From Branchinecta lynchi (Eukaryota > Arthropoda > Branchiopoda > Anostraca > Branchinectidae): a stretch of 64,000 nucleotides of DNA. The stretch lies in contig JAKZAP010000022.1 of NCBI GenBank assembly GCA_023053575.1, forward strand, positions 12,318,518 through 12,382,517, read 5' to 3'. This document shows, piece after piece, positions 10,963 through 22,107 of this stretch. The notes beneath the pieces are model-generated. The model worked only from the letters and a program-made list of their open reading frames with translations. It had not been told where the DNA came from and did no database searches. Every line of letters begins with the position of its first letter. Position 1 is the stretch's first letter. The position numbers were made by a program, and so were the translations under genes.

Positions 10963-13177
10963 TTATGGCACTTGCCCTTCGGCCAAGTGCCATATAGCGA
11001 TCGCAATTTCTGTCCGTCCGTCGGTCTGTCGGTCTGTCGGTCTGTCGGTCTGTCGGTCTGTCCAGGTTTTGCTAGTTCGGGCACTTCCACATAAGCTAGG
11101 ATGATAAAACTTGGCAGGCATATCAGGGACCCCAAATGATTAAGTTGGAAATAGTCACTTCCCCGATCCGAGCACCGTGGGGGGAGTGGAGGGAGGGGGA
11201 ATCCGGAATCTTGAGGTATTTTTAACTTTTGAACGGGTGATCGGATCTCGATGAAACTTGATATTTGGAACGAACTCATGTCTCAGACGACCCACTTAAA
11301 ATCCGGACCGGATCCGGTGACTTTTGGGGGGAGCTGGAGGGGGCAACCGGAAATCTTGGGAAACGCTATGAGTGGAGGGATCGAGATGAAACTTGGTGGG
11401 AAGACACCTAGCAAACACTGGATACATCGTTGACATAACCGAGCCGATTCGGGCACTGTGGGGGGGAGTGGAGGGAGGGGGAATCCGGAATCTTGAGGTA
11501 TTTATAACTTTTGAACGGGTGATCGGATCTCGATGGAACTTGATATTTGGAAAGACCTCATGCCTCAGACGACCTACTTAAAATCCGGACCGGATCCGGT
11601 GACTTTTGGGGGGAGCTGGAGGGGGCAACCGGAAATCTTGGGAAACGCTATGAGTGGAGGGATCGAGATGAAACTTGGTGGGAAGACACCTAGCAAACAC
11701 TAGATACATCATTGACATAACCGAGCCGATTCGGGTACTGTGGGGGGAGTAGAGGGAGGGGGAATCCGGAATCTTGAGGCTTTTATAACTTTTGAACGGG
11801 TGATCGGATCTCGATGGAACTTGATATTTGGAAAGACCTCATGCCTCAGACGACCTACTTAAAATCCGGACCGGATCCGGTGACTTTTGGGGGGAGCTGG
11901 AGGGGGCAACCGGAAATCTTGGGAAACGCTATGAGTGGAGGGATCGAGATGAAACTTGGTGGGAAGACACCTAGCAAACACTAGATACATCATTGACATA
12001 ACCGAGCCGGTTCGGGTACTGTGGGGGGAGTAGAGGGAGGGGGAATCCGGAATCTTGAGGTATTTATAACTTTTGAACGGGTGATCGGATCTCGATGGAA
12101 CTTGATATGTGGAAAGACCTCATCCCTCAGACGACCCACTTAAAATCTGGACCGGATCCGGTGACTTTTTGGGGGAGCTGGAGGGGGCAACCGGAAATCT
12201 TGGGAAACGCTATGAGTGGAGGGATCGAGATGAAACTTTGTGGGAAGACACCTAGCAAACACTAGATACATCGTTGACATAACCGAGCCGATTCGGGCAC
12301 TGTGGGGGGAGTAGAGGGAGGGGGAATCCGGAATCTTGAGGTATTTATAACTTTTGAACGGGGGATCGGATCTCGATGGAACTTGATATTTGGAAAGACC
12401 TCATCCCTCAGACGACCCACTTAAAATCTGGACCGGATCCGGTGACTTTTGGGGGGAGCTGGAGGGGGCAACCGGAAATCTTGGGAAACGCTATGAGTGG
12501 AGGGATCGAGATCAAACTTGGTGGGAAGACACCTAGCAAACACTAGATACATCATTGACATAACCGAGCCGATTCGGGTACTGTGGGGGGAGTAGAGGGA
12601 GGGGGAATCCGGAATCTTGAGGTATTTATAACTTTTGAACGGGTGATCGGATCTCGATGGAACTTGATATTTGGAAAGACCTCATCCCTCAGACGACCCA
12701 CTTAAAATCTGGACCGGATCCGGTGACTTTTGGGGGGAGCTGGAGGGGGCAACCGGAAATCTTTGGAAACGCTATGAGTGGAGGGATCGAGATGAAACTT
12801 GGTGGGAAGACACCTAGCAAACACTAGATACATCATTGATATAACCGAGCTGATTCGGGCACTGTCGGGGGAGTGGAGGGAGGGGGAATCCGGAATCTTG
12901 AGGTATTTATAACTTTTGAACGGGTGACCGGATCTCGATGAAACTAGATATTTGGAAAGACCTCATGCCTCAGACGACCCACTTAAAATCCGAACCGGAT
13001 CCGGTGACTTTTGGGGGGAGCTGGAGGGGAGAACCGGAAATATTGGAAAACGCTATGAGTGGAGGGATCGAGATGAAACTTGGTGGGAAGACACCTAGCA
13101 AACACTAGATATATCATTGACATAACCGAGCCGTGCCTACTCGTAACAAGTGCCATATGAGCTCGTAGCTCTTGTTT
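10963..13177 (-). mobile_element. Family A element with expanded 281-bp array
   Basis: In minus orientation it starts AAACAAGAGCTACGAGCTC (13177) and ends with the hairpin TTGGCCGAAGGGCAAG (10963-10993), preceded by the GACGGACGGACAG and (GACA/GACC)n microsatellite at 11010-11062. The interior is the tandem array listed separately. The outer bases match the copies at 726 and 44592. Confidence 0.6.
11160..13130. repeat. Tandem array of 281-bp units, about 7 copies
   Basis: The start of the unit (GAGCCGATTCGGG) recurs at 11441, 11723, 12004, 12285, 12566 and 12847 and ends at 13128, a spacing of 281-282 bp. Units differ by a few substitutions, so the array was homogenised recently. Single diverged units of the same sequence make up the cores of the other family A copies. 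Confidence 0.9.
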
Positions 13178-13675
13178 TAATTAAGAAAAACTAAAAATCT
13201 CACAAAAATGGCAAACAATTGAACAATTGACATAACTTGACCCGCTTAATGTCAAAATAAGGATTGAACTTTACTGTCAATGAACCACACGTTGTATACA
13301 CAATCAAATATAAAGGAAATTATTACAATAGAGGTATATAACAAGGGATAGTTATTAACTAGGATAGTTAGTAATTTCCGACAGTGCATTTTTGGCAAAG
13401 GAAAACCTGTAATACAGGAGTTCTTCCAGATCGAATAAAAACTTGGAAATACTACAAACTTCATGCCTCGCACAAACCCACTCTCTCTGCACTGTCGGAA
13501 GTTTCATAACAGACGACAAAGGATGCGCGGTTTCAACAGACAGTGCATAAAGCACAACACTTGGGATGTTATCTGTTGTTGGAAAACGTTGTACATGAAA
13601 TGTTAAGCATAACAAGCATTGCAAGGAAGAGAAAAAACAGCCATTTCCGGGGGAATTAATTTCTGGTGAGAAAAT

Positions 13676-13895
13676 AATTTTCGTATTATGACTCAGCTTG
13701 TCTCCTTACCCCTAAATCGACTATTTCAGTAGCTTTTAAAAAATGTGTTTCGTTGCCCTTAATCTCAAACCCCTCCCCTACCCCTAAATATAGAGCTAGA
13801 GAACCCATCTTCAAACTTGGCCAGTACTTTGGTCCAACGAGTCCTCATGCCTAGTTTGATCAAAATATTTTAATCCCTTCGAGAAAAAAAGACAT
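13676..13895 (+). repeat. Family B fragment
   Basis: Late core and pre-microsatellite region (TTACCCCTAAATCGACTATT, CCTAGTTTGATCAAAATATT), cut before the microsatellite by a partial copy of the CAGGCCCGTATCCAG-type hAT-like MITE. Confidence 0.4.
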
Positions 13896-13997
13896 AGATC
13901 AGAGGGAAAAGCCTATAAAAAATGATTACTTTTGTATGTTTGGGGGGGAACCCCCTCACCCCTCCTGGATACGGCCTGTCTATGTACATTCATTTTT

Positions 13998-14590
13998 TAT
14001 GGCACTTGCCTTCCGGCCAAGTGCCATATACCGATCACTTTTCCGTCGGTCTGTCGGTCGGTCGGTTAGTCCGGTGTTTGCGAGTTAGGGTACTTCCAGA
14101 TTTGCTAGGACGATGAAACTTGGCAGGCATATTAGGAAACTGACCAAACTAACTTCGGAATAGTCACTTGCCCGATCTGACCATCTTGGGGGAGGGGGAG
14201 GTTGCAGAGGGGCATGCATAACTTTCGGATGGGTGACCGGATCTTAATGAAACTTGACACCTGGTAAGACATCGTGTCTCAGATGTCTCATCTCAAGTCC
14301 GGACAGGATCCGATGAATCTGAGGGGGAGTCGGGAGGGGGAGCCGGAAATTGTGTGAAACTCTTGGAGTGCAGCGATCGGGATGAAACTTGGTGGGAAGA
14401 ACTAGCACAAGTTCTAGATAAATGACTGACAGGTCTGGAACGGATTCAGATACTGTGGGGGGAGTTAGAGGGGGGTTCCGGGATTCCGGCGATCCGTAGT
14501 TCATGTACTTCCAGGTGGGCTAGGACCATAAAACTTGGCAGGGATATCAGAGACCCGACCAGATTAACTTGGAAACAGTCAGTGGCCGGA
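13998..14590 (-). repeat. Family A 3' half
   Basis: The hairpin TATGGCACTTGCCTTCCGGC opens the fragment (13998-14029), then the microsatellite (GTCG/GTCT)n and about two core units. It is cut at about 14590 by a family F element. Confidence 0.5.
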
Positions 14591-14686
14591 TATATAGGCG
14601 GATAATAAGATAAATATTCCTTCATCCCAAGCTGACTGCGAATCATATTTGATAGTGCAAAACGGAAACGTCAGCGGAATTTATTG

Positions 14687-14730
14687 GAGCTATATTTCGG
14701 CTCTTCTTGGCAAGGGTCCTCTTCGGGCTC
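14687..14730 (-). ncRNA. Hammerhead-like motif, core mutation
   Basis: Stem I GAGC/GCTC, stem II and GAAATATA are kept, but CTGA is CCGA (U4 changed), so catalysis is not expected. Flanks 14620-14815 match the rest of the family, including TTTTGCACTATCAAAT. Confidence 0.45.
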
Positions 14731-15095
14731 AAAACCGCTCAGTTGGAAAAACGAACATGTGGGAGAACCAGATGAAATTCAGCTGACGTATCCGTTTTGC
14801 ACTATCAAATACGAATAAATAAGTTTCTGTTGACTATTTACTATCGCAAATATCGCCAAATACTACGTTGTAGTCTCGGGGCCGGAGACAAGAAAAACAC
14901 ATCCATCGACTTGTCTTCAGGCATGAGTTCTGCGAAGTTTTGCAAAATGCAATATCGTGTTCATTAATCCGGCTTTAGTTAAAAACATTCCGTGAAGACC
15001 CCGGAGATTATAGACCATTACCATCTTCTAGAAAGTAAGGCCGCCCCAAAAACACATTGAGGAGAATTCATATGACCGAGATCTGAGGACGGCTG

Positions 15096-15400
15096 CACTG
15101 TAAAAAGTCTCTCCTTTATCGGACTTTAGTAGTAGTGCGTCCCCGATTTCGGACCTTTTTATTCCTAATTCGAAGAATTAAAATCCGAATTCGGAGAGTT
15201 TTTATCCGATGCATGATTGAAACGCTAGAATGCAAAATACTACAGAGTATACTGCAATATTTTGCATTCTAGCATTTAATCCTACATCGGATTACAACTC
15301 TCCGAATTCAGATTTTAATTCTCCGAGTTAGGAATAATAATGTCCGAAATCGGTGACGCACAACTACTAAAGTCCGAAAAAGGAGAGAATTTTTACAGTG
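15096..15400. mobile_element. Foldback MITE with CACTGTAAAAA termini
   Basis: Arms of about 145 nt (AGTAGTAGTGCGTCCCCGAT; CCGAATTCGGAGAG) fold on a GAATGCAAAATAC centre. 305 bp; target duplication not clear. Confidence 0.75.
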
Positions 15401-15589
15401 GGTACCTCGCTAGTACCTGAATGGGAAGACGTCACCGCTGCGGCATCAGTGCGGGACGAATGGAGAGGCTTTGTCAACGCCCTATGCGCCACCGATGGCT
15501 CTGGAGGCACTAAGGTCTAAGGTCTAAATCTTGTAGCATTGAGCAGACATGGGTGGACTAGGAAAAACAAGAAAAGCTAGAAGGTTATA

Positions 15590-16090
15590 TGTTGCAAGGC
15601 TGGGTCAGAGGATGCAAGTAGGAATTCTTCAATTCGTGGGTTGTTGTGATAATTTGTAAGCAAAACCCTTGAGATAAAAATGTTCATGGGCCCTTTAAAA
15701 TCACGAGAATGTATCATTTGTAAAAATCACTGTTTTTTTGGATTTGGCTGTGACGATGCACAATTTAAGGGTACTAGAAATTCATTTGTAATGATAATTC
15801 TTAAAGGACCCCTTGCACTATTTACTCTTCAACTTGCAGTATTTTAAAATAGTTGAATACTTTAGAACGAGGCCGTGCATTCAAGAAACAAACCACGGTT
15901 TTGGCTGTTTCAAGCCTTTTCCGAGACCCGTTGACTTGTAGCGACAACAGAGAAACAATTTACATAACCGGTACTGATGGAAAAACATCTCGCAGACAAC
16001 ATTCGACAGCATGATATAGACCGATCTACCGACAGACGGTATGTGGATGTGCAACTTGAGCCAGAGGCTGCAAGTGCCATAAGAATTAGA
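15590..16090 (+). repeat. Family A copy, diverged, mostly 125-bp core
   Basis: Positions 15595-15860 match the post-5'-end and 125-bp core (AAGGCTGGGTCAGAGGATG). The 3' end is recognisable as GACCGATCTACCGACAGACGG, then a decayed hairpin ending GCAAGTGCCATAAG (16015-16085). Confidence 0.4.
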
Positions 16091-16399
16091 CATCGAAATC
16101 ATCACATTGGAATGTTAAGGAGGCATACGGCAGTGGCAAGTACACCCAAACCAATATATGGCAGACCCTTTGAAAACACTATATGAAACAGAATTTCACT
16201 TCAAATTGTTGGAAATTTATGGGCTTCACTTTTTAAAATAAGAAGAAAAGGCTTGTTGCCTTAAAGCCTTTCTGAGTTTCTAGCATTTCTGTTCGATCAC
16301 CTCTATATCTGGAGCACTTGTTTTGAAAGATGAGAACAAACACTTTTTTTTTTTTAAGTTGAAAATCTTTTATAAGTAGTGAACTGCTAGACAAAAATG

Positions 16400-16463
16400 C
16401 TCCTCAGCCGGGATTTGAACCCGGAATACAAGGCCTTCACGCAACCACTGAGCTACCAAAAAT
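16400..16463 (-). pseudogene. tRNA-like remnant (box A and box B, shortened)
   Basis: The minus strand carries TAGCTCAGTGGTTG (box A) and CCGGGTTCAAATCCCGG (perfect T-arm with box B), but only about 14 nt lie between D and T arms instead of about 23, and the acceptor stem does not pair. CCTTGTAT could be a remnant anticodon loop. It is probably a tRNA pseudogene or SINE head. Three copies of a 21-bp unit (GGAAAAATTGTTTATGGAA) follow at 16459-16519. Confidence 0.55.
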
Positions 16464-16884
16464 GTTTATGGAATTGGAAAAATTGTTTATGGAACTGGAA
16501 AAATTGTTTATGGAATTCGTCGCGGTACAAGTCCCATGTGTAAAATGCCATCTATATTAATTGAAAATATTTTCCTGGCTCCAAGCTTTCTTTCCATTGA
16601 TATACAATTATGCTGGGTTTTGTCAATCATAGCTCTTGACAAAAAAATCAGAAATCGTAACAGGGAATTGGACTATAGTTTAGACTTAGTGTCGGTAGCC
16701 TATATCTCAGAAACGTCCCATCGGCGGAAATGTACCCTACGATATTCGTTTTCAGCTTCTTTTTCGGTTTTCTAAATTCCAAAACCTGTCACAAAAGACT
16801 TTGAAAACCACTTTCCACGTCTTAAGCGCTCGCTCTTGTAACTACGACGAGTGAGATGCTGCTCACTTGTGTCACAAAGTGTCT

Positions 16885-17025
16885 ACGGGTCCCTGCCCCC
16901 GGGTCTGCCTCCAAGGCTGCCTCCGGGCCTACCTTTGTCCCTTCCTACATGCCTGCCTCTGTGCCTCCTGGCCTTCCTCTGGCCTCCGGGCCTGCCTGCG
17001 AGCTTCCGGCCTGCCTCTTGGTGTA
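16885..17025. repeat. GCCTGCCTC-type low-complexity tract
   Basis: Irregular repeats of CTGCCTCC/GGGCCTGCC. The overlapping ORFs here are artefacts of the tract. Confidence 0.6.
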
Positions 17026-17391
17026 CGCCAAAAATTTCAGTGAGCAGACCCTCGTTTAGGCTCTAGCTCGAGGACAAGTAAAAATCATCCTTTTTGGCCT
17101 CAGGCAAGAGTTCTACGGAGCTTTCCAAAATGTAATGTCATATTCATCAATCCGGCCCAAGGTCCACACTTTCCGTAAAAACCGCACATGTTTTTACGGA
17201 AAGTACAGGAAAGCACAGGTTTCTCGGAAAGCACAGGTTTTTACTCTCACCACTTTCCAGCAACAAGCTGAAATCAGCGGCGTAAACCGAGCTGTTGCTC
17301 TCGCAACACAATTATCGTCATTCATTTGTATGAAGAACTTGATCTGATTAGTTTTTTATTTTCGACTAGCGTTAGCATTCCGGTCGCAATC

Positions 17392-17540
17392 TAACCTGAA
17401 TCTGGCGAACCTGTCCTTGGGAAAACCGATATGTTTCCGGGATTTGCCGAATACAGAAAATCTAAGAGACTCGATTGTCTGGATAAAGAAGTCCAATATA
17501 TTTTCAATTTCAGGATCCCGTCGACACCTTTGGTCTTGTT
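17392..17540 (-). repeat. Family B 5' fragment
   Basis: In minus orientation it begins AACAAGACCAAAGGTGTCG followed by ACGGGATCCTGAAATT. The first 150 bp only. Confidence 0.4.
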
Positions 17541-17864
17541 TCCAAAAGTCAGGTAGTCCAAACGTCCTGGATTGGCCATTGGGTGAGTTGGCTCCTCCTT
17601 TGCGGGAGGAGTCAAATAGTGACAGGTTTTCCTCTTTCGACTGTTCAAAAGAACCTACTATAAAAATTAGTGTGATTAGTGATTACTGTGGTTAGTGAGG
17701 TCTGTGATCACTCTGCTGCAATCAAAGAAAATAAAAAGGCACTGTCTAGGGAGCCGTACTTTATGTCCTACGGGCTACAGACCGGTATAGTTCTCACGGA
17801 AACCAAACCATATGTGCTGCGATTCCGAGATGTGACGTCAAGAAGATTGTGATTGATATGGTTG

Positions 17865-18160
17865 GAAGAGATTGTTTGGAACGCCTGGAAATCAAAACGG
17901 TGAAGGGATTGGGACAAAATATTTGGGGCGAGGCTTAGATAGGTCAATCCGACCTAGGTGGGGAGTGGGAGGGTGGTATGTTCGGATCCGGAAATCAAAC
18001 CGTATCCGGGCACTGTGGGGCGTTGTAGGGAGCGGGGTTCCGGTGATCCAGATTTAAGGTATTTCTAGAAGCTTGTCAGGCATATGAGATACTCGATCCG
18101 ACGACTGGGGGGTAGGGGGGGGGGGGCAACGGAAATGACTCGATCATCGGAAGCATTTTG
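17865..18160 (+). repeat. Family A core fragment
   Basis: About one unit of the 280-bp core (TCGGATCCGGAAATCA, GGGCACTGTGGGGCG), without ends. Confidence 0.35.
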
Positions 18161-18288
18161 TCTTACCACCTATCAAGTTTCGCTCAAATCCGAGCATTTT
18201 TCTGGAAATCCCAACAACCCTTCCTCCACCATCTTCGAATCCGGTTCAGACCCTAAAATATACCATCTATGGCATATGATCTCCCTAC

Positions 18289-18456
18289 CAGGCCCGTATC
18301 CAGAATTTTTTTTTCGGGGGGGGGGGGTTCCCGCGGGTCGGACAAAAAAGTACAAATAAGACATAGATCAGAGGGAAAAGCCTATAAAAATTACTATTTT
18401 TGTATGTTTCGGGGGGGTTTCAACCCCCTAACCCCCTCCCCCTGTATACGGCCTTG
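18289..18456. mobile_element. hAT-like MITE of a second family, target duplication CTCCCTAC
   Basis: Ends CAGGCCCGTATCCAG and CTGTATACGGCCTTG, flanked by CTCCCTAC (18281-18288, 18457-18464). 168 bp with G-run and C-run near the ends. A half copy lies at 13895-13990 (CATAGATCAGAGGGAAAAGC). Confidence 0.8.
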
Positions 18457-18717
18457 CTCCCTACATTCCACTTTTCATTCAAATCGCCTTTAGTCGTTTG
18501 ACTCCTATGCCAGTCACATTTTTGTTTATTTACTCATTTCGCTAGATCGCTCCCAAGTTGCCTTGAACTAATTGTTACTGATTGATACTGAAGCTACTGA
18601 TTGCGAATCACGGTGAGATGAAATCAATATGAATATGAATGAATATATATTTAATAGCCAATTGGCCGTACAAAATACATGAGTTACAATACACTTTACA
18701 TCACTCAATACTTATCT

Positions 18718-21700
18718 TTATTTAACTAATACACTCTTTAAGAATTGGCATATTTTAAGTATCTTAGCTTTATTTTTTGTTTCAAGAATATCGGGGAACT
18801 TGATAGTATACCCATTAAGAAAGTGTCTCCTGAGGTCTGAGAGTTGCTCGCATTCAACCAAAAAATGGCCCTCTTCCTCTGTATTAAAGCACAGGGGGCA
18901 TTCTCGCTTACTATTTGGGATCTTAAAATCCCAATTACTCCGACCACGTACTGGCAGGCAGTTCGCTCGAAGCTGAAACCACAGGCGCAGGCTCTCCGCC
19001 GGTAGGTATAGCTTGAAGTAAAATTCCATTCCGAAAATCTGCTTAACTTCTTTGTAGTATTTTAATGTATCTGAATTTTGCGTCCGTTCGTACCAAGCTT
19101 GAACCTCTTGTTCTTCTAACACTCTTGTGAATTCACGTATGAAGCTGGTCGGGTCTCCTTCCGGCCCTCTTCCTTCATTCCATATGTAAGAAAGACCTGC
19201 ATTATCTAAAAGTTTTTTAACTTGGAGCGGCCATGAATTTCGCTTTTTCGTCGATAGTGCTTCCAGGTAAGCTTGCTTAAGCAGTCTCTTCTCTGGTAAA
19301 GATATAAGTTTTGCCCAGAACCTTATTATTTGGGTTAATCTATGTTTCCTTAGGGAAAAAAGTCCCAGATCCCCTTTTACTGCCTGGCTGTGGGTCGTCT
19401 GGTGTAAACCAATAAGTCTCTTGAAATACTGAAGCTGTATTGTCTCTAGTTGGGGGGCAGTTTCGAATCCCCAAAGCTCTGCACCGTAGTGAATTGTTGG
19501 CGTCACTTTCGACATGAAAATTTGTTTATGAATTTTTATGTGCTTAATTCCTGATAGCGTCCCGTTACGAAGTATTGCGCTTGTCACTCCTCTTCCCCTA
19601 TTTGCCATCTCTTTTACATGGTATTTCCATCCTCCTACTTCTGAAAAAATTATCCCCAGATATTTAAAGCTAGGCTTTGTAGACACTTGCTCATGTCTAT
19701 AATAAAATTTTGGCGGTTCTGTCTCATTTCTTTCTTTCTTGCCGAATATCACAACTACAGTTTTCTTAACATTTAGCTTTAGCTTCTTTTTCTCCAAATA
19801 TTCTGATAGGATATCCAGAAGGGTTTGAAGCTCTTGTGGTGACTTTGCTATTAATGCTGCGTCGTCAGCAAATAGCAGTAGTGATATGACTAAGTTTCCG
19901 AGTCGCACGGTTGGTGCCCAACGCTTTTCGAAAAACTCCTTCATATCATTTATGAAAATGCAGAATAATCTTGGAGAGAGCGCGCTTCCTTGCTTCACCC
20001 CGCTATTCCAATCAAATGGGCGGGAAAATCCCTTGTGAAATATTTTTACTACTGCTTTAGATCCAATATACATTCCAGAAATTAGTCTAACAAAAAATCG
20101 AGGTAACCCTATTCTTATCATTTCTACGCACAGCAGCACTCTATCCACTTTATCAAATGCCTTTTCAAAATCTATGAAAGCAACGTAAAGTTTATCTTTT
20201 CCTTTCCCATATTTCTCAGTTAAAGTCTTCAATATAAATGCACGATCTATTGCGTTATAACCTTCCCGGAAACCTCCTTGTTCTTCCTTCATAACGTCAT
20301 TACTTTCCAACCATCGAGCCAGCCTACTATCCAAAATCTTTTCTAAAACTTTACTTATGCACGGAATTAGCGATATCGGTCTGTAGTTCGCGTGGACATT
20401 GGGGTCTCCTTTTTTGAAAATGGGGATTAGTATAGATGTTTTCCAAGCATCTAGCCATTCTGACGAGCTAAGTATCGCGTTAAATAGAAGTAACAATAGG
20501 GGCATGAGTGTTGGCCAGCACTTTTGGTAGACGCGCGTGGGAATTCCGTCAGCCCCGGGTGCTGAACCTCCTTTCATATGCTTGAGCGATTCTTCAATTT
20601 CTTCTCTCGATATCTGCCGTAGCAGCTCATCATCCGACTCTTTCTGAGGCCTAATTACTTCCTCATTCAACTGTTTAAATTCATTTTCCTGCCACTCCTT
20701 TAGATCATTTTCCCCCATATCTAATGCGAAATATTCAGGCCACGTTTCTGGCTCCGGTGCGTTACCGTGCTTCTTTTCTGTCGTATTATTAACTTTCCTC
20801 CAAAATAATTTCATGTCTGACTTGCTAAATGCCTTCAGTATACCCTCCTTCTCAATCAGTTCTCTTTCATTCTTCTTCCTTTTTAAAAGTTTTTTGTATG
20901 TTTTTCTCATCTCTTTAAATCTTTCGTTAAGACCCTGTTTTTTTTATGCTTCTTTTTCTCTCCTCGCTAATTCATACATTATTTCCACGCTAGTTTTTGC
21001 ATTTCGGCATTCCTCATCAAAAAAAGGTTTATTTTCTTTCTTTTGCTTTGCTAGGATTGGTTCTACAAATTCCCAAATTAATTCATTCATACTCTCTGAC
21101 AATTTTTCCGGGGACGTACTTTCAACCAGCATTCGGCTGCTTCGGGACAACATTTCATCGCTACTAAAAGCCTGAATTATTTCTCTTTCTTCTTGCTGTG
21201 TCCATTCTCTTCGGAGCTGTGGAAGGGGGGCCCTATCTGCTTGTCTTTTTAATGGACTATTCACATGTGGAGCCCGTGAAATAAGGTTAGGCTGATGTGT
21301 GATCACTAGTTTCACAGCAAGGTGGTCAGAACCCACCAAATTCAGAATCTCCACGTCCAGAGATTCAAGCGATAATCGAACGTCCACCAGTACGTAATCA
21401 ATAATACTATGCTTAACTCCCGAAACACAAGTGAAATCACCTATCAATGAATCCGTCCCGAACCTCCCATTCCCAATTACTAGGCCCATGTCAGAGCACA
21501 ATGCGAGCAACTTTCTACCCCACACATTAAGTTTACGAGACGCGTCTTTGCTTGTCCTTGGTAAAGTAAAAACTTGGGGGACAACACCTGATATTCCTGG
21601 AATCTTTATATTTTGAACTTCCTGCTCATCACTCGTATATGCATTGAAGTCACCCAACATAATTATCTTATAAGTAAAAAACTTTGTTTTCATCTCCTCT

Positions 21701-22104
21701 ATTTCCTGTTCTATAATATTCCATGTATCTTCATTTCGATACGAGCTGTTCTGTGGTGGGATATACACGGATCCTACCAACATCTTTTCTCCATTTAAAC
21801 ACTCTACCTTAATCCAAATCAAATTTTCTGACCTGCTCGGTTGCCGTATCGCTCTCTTAAAGGCACCATCCTTTATCAAAACTAAAATCCCACCGTAAAC
21901 TCTTTGGTTTTTAGATGGTTCTCTACACGCACTTTCTAATCTAAATCCTGGGGCATTTAATACAATCTCTTTTGGGAGCCAAGTTTCAATCAATGCAACA
22001 AAGTCATATTTCCTAACGTCACTTAATATAATCTCCCGTCTAACACCCAGGCCTTGCACGTTCCAAGAAACAAAACTAGTATTGTTCGTACGGCCTTCGT
22101 CTTG
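18718..22104 (-). pseudogene. LINE ORF2: APE endonuclease, reverse transcriptase and CCHC, one in-frame TAA
   Basis: The frame opens directly after the ORF1 TAG and runs 1128 codons before its stop. Endonuclease motifs: SWNVQGLG (about residue 13), the IETWL glutamate, LGDFNA (about 151) and GSDHLAV (about 259). A TAA at 20944-20946 (residue 387) sits between ARREKEA and KKQGLNERF with no frame change. RT motifs follow: NYRPISLIP, VAFIDFEKAFD (first catalytic Asp about 645), GVKQGSALSP and LLFADDA (about 745-748). A C-X2-C-X7-H-X4-C knuckle (CPLC...H...C) lies about 40 residues before the end. No ATG exists in frame until 21781-21783, after the first catalytic endonuclease motif. The TAA probably inactivates this copy; everything else looks intact. 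Confidence 0.85.
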
Positions 22105-22107
22105 CTA
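22105..22107 (-). promoter_or_regulatory. In-frame TAG between LINE ORF1 and ORF2 (candidate leaky stop)
   Basis: The ORF1 stop is TAG followed by CAA GAC, with ORF2 continuing in the same frame (QDEGRTNNTSF, then SWNVQGL). UAG CA is a context known to favour readthrough in some viral RNAs. Alternatives are reinitiation at a non-AUG codon, or a recent nonsense mutation in a single-ORF element. Confidence 0.4.

Noticed and set aside
11160..13130. CRISPR-like array
   Set aside because: Units are 281 bp, contiguous, without spacers, in clearly eukaryotic DNA.
16400..16463. Functional tRNA gene
   Set aside because: The acceptor stem does not pair and the anticodon arm is too short.
16851..17066. 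Pro/Leu-rich ORFs
   Set aside because: Produced by the CTGCCTCC-type low-complexity tract in two frames at once.
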